The notes: generated from the sequence alone by a model not told the origin. DNA of 64,000 nt from Desulfobulbaceae bacterium (GCA_009773475.1 WSXV01000001.1:248001-312000), one strand, 5' to 3'. Positions 1 to 8,880 are shown, counted from the first letter of the stretch. Made by a program: numbers and translations.

Positions 1-82
1 GTTTAAAATTCCAACTTTAATAAGAAGTGCGAAAGGCGATGATGTATTAGCAGCATGTGGACAACTCAATTCTAAAAATTAA
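1..82 (+). CDS. rlmN: RlmN 23S rRNA A2503 methyltransferase, C-terminal fragment
   Basis: Only the last 26 codons lie in the window; the rest is upstream. Reading from base 2 gives an open frame ending in TAA at 80-82. Near its end it reads KGDDVLAACGQL. This matches the C-terminal signature of RlmN, where R/KGDDI-AACGQL precedes the end of the protein. RlmN is a radical-SAM enzyme that methylates C2 of adenine 2503 in 23S rRNA and of tRNA A37. The call rests on this short motif only, so another RlmN-like radical-SAM methyltransferase is possible. Confidence 0.6.
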   Translation, partial: FKIPTLIRSAKGDDVLAACGQLNSKN

Positions 83-299
83 AGAGCTCTCCAGCGAGGC
101 ACTCGGAGTCTCGCACACTCGCGTACCTGCAAGAGCCTCCTATGATAAGAATAAAAGTAAAACTTATACAAACCAAGCCCCGACAAAACATCTTGGATAC
201 CCCCATATTTGCCAACTAACGTGGGATGGCCTTGATTCTGTCAAGATCAGGGCTTGCAATCAAATACCATGATGGGGGATCCTCCAATAGCAGGAGACA

Positions 300-1226
300 A
301 TGACAACCATGACCCTTCTTAACATTTTTATTTTTCTGGCCGGAATCTATGAGCCTTCCGCCATTCAGCAGCTTTCTGACGGGCGTTTCCTGGTTGTTGA
401 GGATGAAAAGAAGCATCCGTTCAGCCTGGTTACGATCAGCCCTGATGGAAACGTTAACACCACTCCGCTGAGCGCGGGAACATTGAAAGCAGAGGATGAT
501 TTCTGGAAGCTGGATGATCTGGAAGGACTCGCCCTCGATCGGTCGGGGTATATCTATGCCCTGACATCCCATTCACGGGACGGTGAGGGCGATGAGAAGA
601 AATCCCGCAACAAACTGGTTCGCTTCCGACTTGAAGGCGACCGTGTGGTTTCGCCAACTGTAGTCAAAGGGCTGAAACCCGCTTTGGTAGCGGCGCACCC
701 GGTTTTTGCTCATGCCGCCGAGATCCAAGACGTCAAGAAAAGCGGGGGACTCAATATCGAGGCGCTGGAGATCAGCCCTGATCAGCAGACGCTGCTGGTC
801 GGTTTCCGCAGTCCGTTACTTGAAAATCGAGCCATCATCGCCTCCATCGAAAATCCTTCTGCGATCTTCGAAACAGGCGAGTCGCCACGAATCGCCGCCA
901 AACTGGAAACGCTGGATCTCGGAGGAAACGGGATTCGCGCAATGTCCTACATTCCCGCACTCAGCGGATATCTCATCGTCAGCGGCCCGGTCGCACGGGA
1001 ACAGATTCACTTCCAACTCTGGTTCTGGAACGGTCAGTCAGGTAGCCCGGCTCGCCATGTCACCGCCCCTGAAGTGCAAGGATTCGAGCACGCAGAAGGA
1101 GTGAGCCCTGCAATCATTGATGGCCAACAACGAATCATGATCGTCAGTGATGACGGAAGCCGCGAAGAAGGACGCTTTGCCCGCTATCTGCTCCTTGATC
1201 CCGCCCAGCTCAAGATTGCTCCTTGA
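300..1226 (+). CDS. DUF3616-family protein
   Basis: 308 residues. The start is supported by AGGAG six bases upstream. The protein has the features of the DUF3616 (PF12275) group: a run of short beta-strand segments resembling a propeller fold, a DLEGLALD segment near residue 80, an NIEAL segment near 152, and a HAEGVSP segment near 262 that repeat the same strand pattern. No clear signal peptide follows the start, although residues 4-15 are hydrophobic. Function is not established for the family. It is a single gene between rlmN and a gene-poor stretch, so the context gives no pathway. The family call comes from recall of motifs, not an alignment. Confidence 0.6.
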   Translation: MTTMTLLNIFIFLAGIYEPSAIQQLSDGRFLVVEDEKKHPFSLVTISPDGNVNTTPLSAGTLKAEDDFWKLDDLEGLALDRSGYIYALTSHSRDGEGDEKKSRNKLVRFRLEGDRVVSPTVVKGLKPALVAAHPVFAHAAEIQDVKKSGGLNIEALEISPDQQTLLVGFRSPLLENRAIIASIENPSAIFETGESPRIAAKLETLDLGGNGIRAMSYIPALSGYLIVSGPVAREQIHFQLWFWNGQSGSPARHVTAPEVQGFEHAEGVSPAIIDGQQRIMIVSDDGSREEGRFARYLLLDPAQLKIAP

Positions 1227-1728
1227 ACTTTTATCTGTTGAGGTAGTGTAATCGGGGTAGTTAGTGAAGATGAAAACGGTGCCTTGAGTAAACAGCGCCT
1301 GATTCTGTCCATCGCTTATGCATTACCACAGTTACTGGCAGCCTATTGTGACGACCAGATGGAAAACTTGATGCACTTAAACTCCATGGCACAAGAAAAA
1401 CCAGATTACAGCCGGAAGAGTCCGGCTGGGACTGCAAAGTATTTTAGGCAATGTTCGAATATGAGAGTGGTGGAACCCTTGGTACCGTAAATTCCAACCC
1501 CCCATTGAGGATGAACCGCCACCATAACTTCAAGTTGATGCCGAATCCCAGGAATTTAACATGTGAGAGAGCAATTTTACGGAAAGCTGCCCGCCTCCAT
1601 CATAGGGATGCGAGAATCTATGAAACTCCAAACTCCAGTTATAATGAAATAACCAGGAAAAATGGCGGGCGGATAGGGGCAGAGGGGGAGGCCGCAGTGA
1701 CACGAAACATGGGCGCTATACTTAATGC
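1227..1728. other. gene-poor stretch, no gene recognised
   Basis: About 500 bases between the DUF3616 gene and the toxin gene. Short open frames of 68 and 99 codons exist on the plus strand at 1284-1490 and 1451-1750. Neither has a convincing ribosome binding site, and their translations resemble no family I know. The second overlaps the 3' end of the toxin gene on the other strand. I see no terminator-like hairpin or tRNA here. It may be degraded sequence next to the mobile toxin-antitoxin pair. Confidence 0.4.
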
Positions 1729-2118
1729 TTACTTTAACTCAATGATCTGATTCAAACATTCACATATCCTGGTAAAATGGTCATTACGGCATTTTTTAAG
1801 GGCGTGTGGTTTTGCGTAACGAGCCCGCCAGTCAAAAGATTTCGGCTGATGACAAAGAACATAACTTGTTTTCCCCTCTTTCGACTTAACCTGTCCAACA
1901 GCTACGGCAAAGGGGTTGCTGGCATTATAATCTGCCGTGGTCATGGGCAAGCCTATAACCAGAGATGTTTTGTCATTGAAATTACGCGGAGAAAGCACAA
2001 GGAAAGGATGAGTATCTCTCATCTCTTGTCCTGCTTGAGGGTTACAGTCAATCCAGATAATGTCCTTCCGGTCCGGTATCCAGGTATCGGAACTGTTGCG
2101 TTTTGTTGACATTACCAT
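1729..2118 (-). CDS. mazF: MazF/PemK-type mRNA interferase toxin
   Basis: 129 residues. The N-terminal part has the order seen in the MazF/PemK family: a first strand with a DIIWIDCNPQ segment (the position of D-hWhVDh-P in MazF), then a HPFLVLSP segment, a VIGLPMT segment and a SYVLCHQ segment leading to an arginine-containing strand. Family members are sequence-specific endoribonucleases that cut mRNA and are neutralised by the upstream antitoxin. The gene overlaps the antitoxin gene by 7 bases; a second start codon six bases further in (2112) would instead place the start at TAATG. Autoregulation by the antitoxin is expected from the family. The target sequence cannot be read from the protein. 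Confidence 0.8.
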   Translation of the reverse strand: MVMSTKRNSSDTWIPDRKDIIWIDCNPQAGQEMRDTHPFLVLSPRNFNDKTSLVIGLPMTTADYNASNPFAVAVGQVKSKEGKTSYVLCHQPKSFDWRARYAKPHALKKCRNDHFTRICECLNQIIELK

Positions 2119-2366
2119 CGTTCGGCCCCTAAAAGATTGCTCTGTCGCATAGCTTCACCACCATGTTTTGCAGGGTCGAATTGAGCCAGTCGTTGTTCCA
2201 GGGTGAGTGCCGATTCTTCTGCCGGTCGAATCACAACCGCACCATCTTCTACAGTAATTCTAACGCGCTGATCAACATGTAAGTGGGCGGCACGGGAAAC
2301 TGCCATTGGCAGACGAACACCCAGGTTATTTCCCCATTGTTTAATATCGAGCACAGCTTCTGTCAT
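2112..2366 (-). CDS. mazE: MazE-like AbrB/SpoVT-fold antitoxin
   Basis: 84 residues. The start at 2366 is preferred over an upstream in-frame ATG at 2417 because AGGAGG lies five bases before it. Residues 6-45 form the AbrB swapped-hairpin motif (IKQWGNNLGVRLP, then a RVRITVEDGAVVIRP segment), as in MazE. The C-terminal 35 residues are the expected toxin-binding tail. It acts as antitoxin to the overlapping toxin gene and probably as the operon's repressor. A palindrome lies 44-81 bases upstream of the start and could be the operator. Confidence 0.85.
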   Translation of the reverse strand: MTEAVLDIKQWGNNLGVRLPMAVSRAAHLHVDQRVRITVEDGAVVIRPAEESALTLEQRLAQFDPAKHGGEAMRQSNLLGAERW

Positions 2367-2409
2367 AACTACCTCCTGTCCAGTTTGCGTTGTTTTTCTT
2401 AATATCATA

Positions 2410-2447
2410 CAGCCCATTGTCTAAACAAAAGTCTAAACAATGGGCTG
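2410..2447. promoter_or_regulatory. palindrome upstream of mazE, candidate operator
   Basis: Perfect 11-base inverted repeat CAGCCCATTGT / ACAATGGGCTG with a 16-base spacer. Inside it the string GTCTAAACAA occurs twice, as a direct repeat 11 bases apart. It lies just upstream of the antitoxin gene, where MazE-type autorepression would act. The operator role is inferred from position and symmetry only. It could also form an mRNA hairpin. Confidence 0.45.
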
Positions 2448-2582
2448 GTGTTTGTCAATAAAAGAAAAAAGCATAAAAATGGGTCACAAATAAGGCTCTA
2501 TTCTCTCCCTCCTGTCTTCTCTCGATTTCCTTCCCTTCGAACGAGGATCCTCAACTTTTAAGGTTCAGCCTTGATCCTGTCA

Positions 2583-3782
2583 TCACTCCGCTCGCAGCGC
2601 CTCCACCGGATGCAGTGCGGCGGCCCGGCGGGCGGGCAGGACGCCGGCCAGCAGGCCGACGACCACGGCGAGTAGTTCGGCTGCGGCGGCGTAGCTCCAG
2701 GAGGTATGGGCGGGCAGGGCCGGGATCAGCAGGCTGCACAGCCAGGAACCGCCCACCCCCAGCCCCAGCCCGGCCAGTCCACCGATGGCTGCCAGCACCA
2801 CCGCCTCTCCCAGAAACAGGGCGAGGATCTGGCTCCGCTCCACCCCCATGGCCCTGAGCAGGCCGATTTCCCCGGTTCGTTCATTGACTGCAATGGACAT
2901 GATGGTCAGGATGCCGACTCCGCCCACCAGCAGCGATATTCCGCCAATCGCGCCCACCGCAAAGGTCAGGGTGCCCAGTACCCCGCCCAGAACCTCCAGC
3001 ATCTTTTCCTGGGTGGTGATGGAAAAATCCTCGCTGCCATGCCGGGCCACAAGCACCTTTTTGACCTGTTCGGCAACGCTTGTTGAGCTGCTGCCGGCGC
3101 TGTGCAGGAGGTTGATCTCCATAAGACTGTCGCGGTTGAACAGGGCCATGGCCTTGCTGGTGGGGATATAAACGCTGTCGTCCAGGTCAAAGCCCAGTAA
3201 CTGCCCCTTGGATTCCATGGCGCCGATCACCCGGAACAACTCGCCGCCGATGCGCACCCGCGTCCCCAAGGCCTGGCTGCTGCCGAAGAGTTCCTGGCGA
3301 ACCTTGCTGCCCAGCACCACAAAAGAGCGGGCCGCCCGGGGAGGATCGTCGGGGAGAAATTGGCCGGCGGCGATTTCAAACCTCCAGACCCGGGCGGCGG
3401 AGGCATCCACCCCGTAGATTGTGGTTCGGCGCTGGCGTCCGCCGCTTTCGATGGCGCCATTGCCTTGCACCACCGACACCGTGTCGATGATCTGGGGGAT
3501 GTTTTTGAGAATCCGGGCGTCCTCGATGGTCAGGGGGCGGACATTGCTGATCAGCGCCCCTGAGATGCCGTGGGTGGTGACCTTGCCGGGATTAATGGAG
3601 ATCAGGTTGGTGCCGAACTGGGTGAATTCGGCCAGGACAAACTGCTGCAGCCCTTCTCCAAGGGAGGTGAGCAGGACGACTGCGCCGATGCCGACGGCAA
3701 TGCCTGTTGCGGTGAGAAAGCTGCGCAGTCTCTGGGCGGCGACACTCTTGACGGTGTAGCGGAAGAAATCCTGGGGAAGCAT
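2583..3782 (-). CDS. MacB-type ABC transporter permease (second of two)
   Basis: 399 residues from the start at 3782; a longer in-frame form lies inside the upstream gene and is not needed. One membrane segment occurs near residues 20-45. A large periplasmic MacB_PCD-like domain follows with short strands and a DSVYIP segment, then three C-terminal FtsX-type segments (about 280-390) including a SIAVNERTGEIGLLRAMG loop typical of the family. It begins 13 bases after the companion permease gene. With the ATPase and adaptor upstream it should form an inner-membrane export or lipid/peptide efflux complex of the MacAB/YknXYZ kind. Two separate permeases suggest a heterodimer. The substrate is unknown. 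Confidence 0.85.
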   Translation of the reverse strand: MLPQDFFRYTVKSVAAQRLRSFLTATGIAVGIGAVVLLTSLGEGLQQFVLAEFTQFGTNLISINPGKVTTHGISGALISNVRPLTIEDARILKNIPQIIDTVSVVQGNGAIESGGRQRRTTIYGVDASAARVWRFEIAAGQFLPDDPPRAARSFVVLGSKVRQELFGSSQALGTRVRIGGELFRVIGAMESKGQLLGFDLDDSVYIPTSKAMALFNRDSLMEINLLHSAGSSSTSVAEQVKKVLVARHGSEDFSITTQEKMLEVLGGVLGTLTFAVGAIGGISLLVGGVGILTIMSIAVNERTGEIGLLRAMGVERSQILALFLGEAVVLAAIGGLAGLGLGVGGSWLCSLLIPALPAHTSWSYAAAAELLAVVVGLLAGVLPARRAAALHPVEALRAE

Positions 3783-3795
3783 GGGCTGCTCGTTC

Positions 3796-5001
3796 CTAAC
3801 GCCGGGCCAGGGCCAGGGCCGGTTCCAGCTCGGCGGCCCGGTGCGCCGGCAGGACGCCGAAGGCAATCCCGCTGATCAGGGCCACGGCGATGGCGATGGC
3901 CGGTGACCAGGGGGCAAGCTGTAAGGGAAACTGGGGGAAGAGAACCCCCGCCAGTTGTATGCTGAGCAGGGCCACAATCAGCCCGATGGCCGCCCCGACG
4001 GTGGAAAGAAGGGTTGACTCGGCCAGAAAGAGCCCGAGGATCTGGCCGCGTGAGGCGCCGATGGCCTTGAGCAGCCCGATCTCGGCCCGGCGATTGGAGA
4101 CCGCCACCAGCATGACATTCATGATCATGATACCTGCCACCACCAGACTGATGGCGGCAATCCCGGTCACCGACAGGGTCAGGGCCTTGAAGATACGGTT
4201 AAAGGTGGTCAATACCGCATCCTGGGTAATGACCGTGATATCGTCCTCCCCCTCGTGACGGAGGCGGATGGTCTCGAGGATGGATTTCCGGGTTGGTTCG
4301 ATGGCCGCGCTATTCTTGGCCTCCACCAGGATTCGGAAGAGGGAGGAGGCATTGAAAAGCGATTGGGCGGCGGCCACCGGAATGATCACGATTTCGCCCA
4401 GATCCTCACCGAGCGAAACCCCGGGAGAAGAGAGGATGCCGATCACCCGGAAGCGGCGGTCACCAATGCGCAGCCATTTGCCGATGGCAGGTCCGTTGCC
4501 GAAGAGCTCCTTCTTGCCTTTCAGACCGATGACGCAGACGGCCTCAGCCCGGGATGGATCGCCGGGCGGCAGGAAGCTCCCCTGGCTTAAGGCAAGATGG
4601 CGGATCTCGTAGAGCTCGGCGGTGCTGCCCAGCACCAGCATTTCCCGCTCCAGGCCCTGCACCGAAATGGGGGCGGAACCGGCAATGATCGGCGCGATCC
4701 GTCCCACGGTGCGGCCCCGACTCAGGGCCATGGCATCATCGAGGGTCAGGTCGCGGGGCGTCTCGCCCAAAAGCGGCGGCGGTCCGCCGGTGGTCTCGGA
4801 ACGTCCGGGCAGGACGATGAGAAGGTCGGTACCGAGGGAGGAAAACTGGTCAATCACATACCTTCTGGCGCTGTCGCCCAGGGAGATAAAGACCACCACC
4901 GACCCCACCCCGATGGTCATGGCCAGGAGCATGAGCAGAACCCGGCCACGGTTGGCGGTGGCGGCACGGAGGCTGAAGGTGAGGATATCGCGGAGTCGCA
5001 T
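3796..5001 (-). CDS. MacB-type ABC transporter permease (first of two)
   Basis: 401 residues from ATG at 5001; an ATG at 5037 is in frame, but neither has a clear ribosome binding site. The layout matches the next gene: a first membrane helix (about 20-45), a periplasmic MacB_PCD domain, then an FtsX domain with three helices and the cytoplasmic loop AVSNRRAEIGLLKAIG near residue 300, which in this family contacts the ATPase. It differs enough from the second permease to be a paralogous partner and not a fresh copy. Between this gene and the ATPase gene lie about 200 bases with a large palindromic element. Confidence 0.85.
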   Translation of the reverse strand: MRLRDILTFSLRAATANRGRVLLMLLAMTIGVGSVVVFISLGDSARRYVIDQFSSLGTDLLIVLPGRSETTGGPPPLLGETPRDLTLDDAMALSRGRTVGRIAPIIAGSAPISVQGLEREMLVLGSTAELYEIRHLALSQGSFLPPGDPSRAEAVCVIGLKGKKELFGNGPAIGKWLRIGDRRFRVIGILSSPGVSLGEDLGEIVIIPVAAAQSLFNASSLFRILVEAKNSAAIEPTRKSILETIRLRHEGEDDITVITQDAVLTTFNRIFKALTLSVTGIAAISLVVAGIMIMNVMLVAVSNRRAEIGLLKAIGASRGQILGLFLAESTLLSTVGAAIGLIVALLSIQLAGVLFPQFPLQLAPWSPAIAIAVALISGIAFGVLPAHRAAELEPALALARR

Positions 5002-5033
5002 GGATTTGGGAAATACTACTATACCGTGTTTGA

Positions 5034-5110
5034 ACATGTAGGTCGGAATCCGTCCGACAATGGCGGTAGCATTAAGCCCTGCTGTCGGACGGATACCGAC
5101 CTACACATGT
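5034..5110. repeat. large imperfect palindrome inside the ABC operon
   Basis: Arms 5034-5059 and 5083-5110 are near-perfect reverse complements. Each contains GTAGGTCGG-ATCCGTCCGACA, with one mismatch and a two-base gap. The 23-base centre is unpaired. The TAGGTCGG...CCGACCTA style resembles miniature palindromic repeats scattered between genes in many proteobacteria, possibly REP/RAYT-related. It lies between the ATPase and first permease genes. In RNA it would form a strong stem able to affect stability or expression of the permease half of the operon. Confidence 0.6.
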
Positions 5111-5198
5111 GGTCAGACATATGATATTTTTAAAACTTCCAAGTCCCTGAGCCAGGAGAGAGAAAGCAGAAGCAGGTAGCGAGAAGAATGGCTCACGA

Positions 5199-5885
5199 CT
5201 ACTGCCCCCGGTCTTCTCGCGTCCGTCCCTCTATCCTCCCGTCAACCATCAAGACCTGCCGACGGGATCGTTTGCCCATCTCCGGGTCGTGGGTGACCAT
5301 GATCAGGGTCATCCCCTGGTGGTTCAGCTCTTCCAGGATCTCTGCCACTTCAATGCCGGAACTGCGATCGAGGTTGCCGGTGGGTTCATCGGCGAGGATC
5401 ACCGAGGGCTGCATAATCGTAGCCCGGGCGATGGCCACCCGCTGCCGTTGTCCGCCGGAGAGCTGATCCGGCCGGTGCCGGGCGCGGTTGCTCAGGCCAA
5501 AGGCGGCCAGGGCGGCGCTCACCCGTGTTTGTCGTTCATCCGGTTTGACGCCGGAGAGGACCAGGGGCAGGGCGACATTGTCAAAGGCGCTGAGGCGCGG
5601 CACCAGATGGAAAAACTGAAAGACAAAGCCGATCTTGTGCATGCGGATGGCCGCCTGCTGTTTTTCATCCAGGTTCGAGACCAGGGTGCCGTCCAGCTCG
5701 TAAGAACCGCTGTCCGGCCGGTCAAGGAGGCCAAGGATATTGAGCAGAGACGACTTGCCGGACCCCGACGGCCCCATGATGGCGATATACTCACCGGCTT
5801 CGGCTGCCATGTTCACATCACGGAGGGCGTGCACCTCTTCCTCCCCCACCATAAAGACCCGCTCGATATGCTGGAGCTGGATCAT
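5199..5885 (-). CDS. MacB/LolD-type ABC transporter ATPase
   Basis: 228 residues. It carries Walker A GPSGSGKSS (38-46), a Q-loop, the signature LSGGQRQR (about 140), Walker B ending in DEPTGNLD, and a switch histidine in VTHD. The DEPTGNLD form is typical of the MacB/LolD/FtsE group that drives mechanotransmission-type exporters. The start overlaps the adaptor stop codon by four bases (ATGA), so the two are translationally coupled. It should hydrolyse ATP to drive the two downstream permeases. The ATPase is a separate protein, not fused to a permease as in E. coli MacB. Confidence 0.92.
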   Translation of the reverse strand: MIQLQHIERVFMVGEEEVHALRDVNMAAEAGEYIAIMGPSGSGKSSLLNILGLLDRPDSGSYELDGTLVSNLDEKQQAAIRMHKIGFVFQFFHLVPRLSAFDNVALPLVLSGVKPDERQTRVSAALAAFGLSNRARHRPDQLSGGQRQRVAIARATIMQPSVILADEPTGNLDRSSGIEVAEILEELNHQGMTLIMVTHDPEMGKRSRRQVLMVDGRIEGRTREDRGQ

Positions 5886-7054
5886 GGTTTGCGGCTGTCC
5901 GGTCCGGATTCTTTTCCGGAGAGCTTGACTGCTATTCCGTCCTTTAAGCCCGGCTGGTCGATGGACAGAACAACCAGTTCGCCTGCCTGCAAGCCTTGCA
6001 CAACCTCGGTTCGATCCCAGTTGCTCAGGCCTGCCTGGATGGTTCGAGCCTCCAGCCGTCCCTTGTCCGGCTCGTACACATAGACCCTATTTCCCGGCAG
6101 CAGGGCCTGGGTGGGGATGCGGACGGTGCTGCCGCGCTCTTCGAGGATGATTTCCACATCGGCGCTGTAGCCGGAAAGAAGGCTCTTGATCTCGATGGAA
6201 CCGGTGAATTCCATCTCCACCTCTACAGTGCGAGCCTGTTTCTCAAGATCAAGGACATAGGGGGCGATGCGGCGGACGCGGGCCTCAAAATGTTTGTCGC
6301 CAAAGGCGTCCATGGTGACCCTGCCCCTGGCGCCCACCACGACCTTGGCGGCGTCCACCTCATCAATGGGGGCGGTCACATAAAAGCAGGAGATGTCGAG
6401 GAGTTCGATGGCGGGCAGGGTGGCGATGCCGGGCGGGGAGGGGGTGATGTATTCGTTCAGCTCGCCATGGATCTCGGCGACAATGCCGGGAAATGGAGCC
6501 AGCAGGCGGGTGCGTTCAAGCTCGGCGGTGAGGACATCGAGGCGGGCAGCCCTGGTATCGGCGGCAGCAAGGGCCGCCTGATAGGTAAATCGTTTTTCCT
6601 CGGCCAGGCTGTTGGCCTTATCCAGAGTTTCTTCGGAGATGGCGGCAATCTTGATCAGGTTCTGGAGGCGCTTGGCTTCCCGGCTGGAGGTCTCCATCTG
6701 GACCCGTGCCGATTCCGCCTGGGCTCGGGCAGAGCGCACTTCGCTTGCCGCCAGCTGTTTTTCGGCAATCAGGTCTTTGTTCCACAACTCCAGCAGAAGC
6801 TGTCCCTGCTCCACCAGATCGCCTTCCTGCACCGCCAGGACGCTGAGCTGACCGCCGATGGCCGGAGAGAGATGGGCCTGGCGACAGGCCTTGAGGGTGC
6901 CGGCACGGGTGTTGGCCACCACTTTTTCAACAAGTCCGCGCTCCACTGGGGCGACCATGACCTCGATCTTGTCCGCAGAAAATCGACGCCAGAGCAAGGC
7001 GCCGATGATCAGGACAACGAGCAGGCTGATCCAGAGAAGACGTTGCTTGGGCAT
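5882..7054 (-). CDS. MacA/HlyD-family periplasmic adaptor protein
   Basis: 390 residues. A membrane anchor lies at residues 6-22. A split lipoyl-like domain with a SPAIGGQLSVLAVQEGD segment near 63-80 comes first, then an alpha-helical hairpin rich in Ala/Glu/Arg (about 95-185), a beta-barrel region and a C-terminal proximal domain. This is the membrane-fusion-protein layout that links an inner-membrane ABC exporter to an outer-membrane channel. The start codon follows the rsmB stop by two bases, with AGGAG inside the rsmB end, so it is co-translated with rsmB. No TolC-like outer-membrane gene is present nearby. Confidence 0.88.
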   Translation of the reverse strand: MPKQRLLWISLLVVLIIGALLWRRFSADKIEVMVAPVERGLVEKVVANTRAGTLKACRQAHLSPAIGGQLSVLAVQEGDLVEQGQLLLELWNKDLIAEKQLAASEVRSARAQAESARVQMETSSREAKRLQNLIKIAAISEETLDKANSLAEEKRFTYQAALAAADTRAARLDVLTAELERTRLLAPFPGIVAEIHGELNEYITPSPPGIATLPAIELLDISCFYVTAPIDEVDAAKVVVGARGRVTMDAFGDKHFEARVRRIAPYVLDLEKQARTVEVEMEFTGSIEIKSLLSGYSADVEIILEERGSTVRIPTQALLPGNRVYVYEPDKGRLEARTIQAGLSNWDRTEVVQGLQAGELVVLSIDQPGLKDGIAVKLSGKESGPDSRKP

Positions 7055-7056
7055 GA

Positions 7057-8484
7057 TTACTCCTGTTTTTTTCTCATCCTTGCCCCGAAAAAACCATCAA
7101 TGGAAGGGCCGGGGCGGGGCGCAAAGCAGCTGTCGCTGACCAGTTCTCGGGCCATGGGCGGCAGGAAGGGGGTGCAGTCTTCGAGCCTGAAATCCGGGTG
7201 CTTTGCAAGAAAGAGCCTGATGACCTCCTCGTTTTCTTCGGGTTCCAGGGAACAGGTGGCATAGACCAGGAGACCGTTCGCCGCGACAAGAGCGGCTGAC
7301 TGGTTCAGCAGCATAAGCTGGATCTGCTGGTATCGGGCAAGATCGCTCTCCTGCCGGTTCCAGCGGATATCCGGGTGTCTGCCGGTTACCCCGGTGCCGG
7401 AGCAGGGGGCGTCCACGAGGATGCCGTCAAAGCGAAGGTCGCAATCTGCGGCAAAGTGCTGGAGATCTTTTTCCACCAGGGTTACAGGGGTGTCCGGGTG
7501 GAGGCGCAGCATGTTCTCGCGAAATTTCTGCCGGCGCTGTGCATCTGGTTCGACGGCCATGATGGTGATGTCGCTGCCATGCCCGAGCTGGATCAGATTG
7601 CTGGTCTTGCCGCCCAGTCCGGCGCAGGCATCGAGGTACAGGCCACCTTTGCGAACCGGGGTCAACAGTTGCGACAGGAGTTGGGCCGCCTCATCCTGGA
7701 CCTGAAAATGGCCGGCGGCAAAGCCCGGCAAGCGGTTGATGGCTCCATGAAAGTCGGGCAGGATCAGGGCGTCCGGACTGAAGTTTCCAGGTTCTACCTG
7801 AATGCCTTCCTGCTCGATGGCGGCCTTAACCGATGCCTGCGTGCTGAGACAGGTGTTGACATTAACAATCAGCGGTGACTGCTGGTTGTTGCCCATGCAG
7901 ATCCGTCGCGCTTCCTCCTTGCCGAATCGTTGGGTCCAACGACCGACCAGCCAGTCCGGATGATTGAGGAAAGGGGCTCCATCTCGGTCATGGAAGGTCA
8001 TGGGCATAAGCAGCTCTTTGCGCCGGACGCTCTCCCTGAGCACCGCGTTGACGAACCCCTGGAGGTTTTTCGGCAGGTGCGCGGCCTGCACGGCCTTGAC
8101 CGATTCATTGACCGCTGCCGATTCCGGAATCCGGTCGAGGAAAAAGATCTGGTACAGTCCGGTCAGGAGAGCCTGGTGAACAAAGAGTTTGATCCGGGAA
8201 AGGGGTTGGTTGCAGAGGGTTTGGAGGAGAGATTCCAGGGCCTGACGCTGTCTGAGGACCCCATAGAGGATGTTCATCGCCAGATGGCGGTCACTCTCAA
8301 TAAGTGCGCATTGCCCGGCGATGGTGTCAAAAAGGACATCGGCCGGTAAACCGGTGCGTTCCAGTTGACAGAGGGTTTCGATGGCCGCAAAACGTGGGGT
8401 TTGGGCTGTTTTTGGTTGATTGGTCGAAGCCCCGGACCTTGCGGTCTTTGGACGTTTAACATTTTTGCGTGCCTGGGCTGCCAT
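7057..8484 (-). CDS. rsmB: 16S rRNA m5C967 methyltransferase RsmB
   Basis: 475 residues. A lysine-rich N-terminal extension comes first (1-27). A NusB-like RNA-binding helical domain follows (about 30-165), then a Rossmann SAM-methyltransferase domain with DACAGLGGKT (SAM loop), VDAPCSGTGV with the PC motif cysteine, and a YATCSLEPEENE segment with the second catalytic cysteine (the TC motif). These are the two cysteines of m5C RNA methyltransferases. The fused NusB domain distinguishes RsmB from other family members. The gene sits 15 bases after the response-regulator gene and directly before the export cassette. Confidence 0.93.
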   Translation of the reverse strand: MAAQARKNVKRPKTARSGASTNQPKTAQTPRFAAIETLCQLERTGLPADVLFDTIAGQCALIESDRHLAMNILYGVLRQRQALESLLQTLCNQPLSRIKLFVHQALLTGLYQIFFLDRIPESAAVNESVKAVQAAHLPKNLQGFVNAVLRESVRRKELLMPMTFHDRDGAPFLNHPDWLVGRWTQRFGKEEARRICMGNNQQSPLIVNVNTCLSTQASVKAAIEQEGIQVEPGNFSPDALILPDFHGAINRLPGFAAGHFQVQDEAAQLLSQLLTPVRKGGLYLDACAGLGGKTSNLIQLGHGSDITIMAVEPDAQRRQKFRENMLRLHPDTPVTLVEKDLQHFAADCDLRFDGILVDAPCSGTGVTGRHPDIRWNRQESDLARYQQIQLMLLNQSAALVAANGLLVYATCSLEPEENEEVIRLFLAKHPDFRLEDCTPFLPPMARELVSDSCFAPRPGPSIDGFFGARMRKKQE

Positions 8485-8499
8485 CGGGGAGAGGGCCCG

Positions 8500-8880
8500 T
8501 CAGGGCTGGAGCAAGCCGTCAATGGCGGCCAGAAGCTCCGCTATTGTTGATTGCTTGGAGATAAGGGTGCCAAGGGTCTGGCCGCCGCTGAGCAGGCTGA
8601 CCTCTTCCGGGCTGACCATGCCGGTGAGATAGAGGATGGGGATTTTGGCGGTCTGTTCGTCCAGCGCCAATGTGGCTGCCAGCTCTACCCCGTGAAACCG
8701 GGGCATATTGATATCGAGAATCGCCAGAGCCGGCTGTTCCTCTTTGATCATCGTCAACGCGGTTTCGCTTCTGGTACTGGTGACAACCCGAAATCGGCCG
8801 GATGCTTCCAGTTTCATCTTGAGCAGATCGCAGAGATCCTGATCATCATCAATAAGGACAATTTTTTTAGTTTTTGACAT
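8500..8880 (-). CDS. single-domain response regulator (CheY-like)
   Basis: 126 residues, one receiver domain and nothing else. The acidic pocket is Asp11-Asp12-Asp13, the phosphoacceptor is Asp56 in ILDINMP, the switch Thr is Thr86 and the conserved Lys is Lys109. It has no DNA-binding output, so it would work by protein contact or as a phosphorelay shuttle. It lies between a hybrid kinase with an HPt domain (upstream, same strand, about 315 bases away) and rsmB. The hybrid kinase is the nearest plausible phosphodonor. The 5' leader carries a conserved stem-loop element. Confidence 0.92.
   Translation of the reverse strand: MSKTKKIVLIDDDQDLCDLLKMKLEASGRFRVVTSTRSETALTMIKEEQPALAILDINMPRFHGVELAATLALDEQTAKIPILYLTGMVSPEEVSLLSGGQTLGTLISKQSTIAELLAAIDGLLQP

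Noticed and set aside
1284..1750. Two small plus-strand open frames (68 and 99 codons)
   Set aside because: No ribosome binding site, no known motif, and the second overlaps the toxin gene on the other strand.
5996..7264. 422-codon open frame on the plus strand
   Set aside because: It is antisense to the adaptor gene and the end of rsmB, both well supported by motifs.
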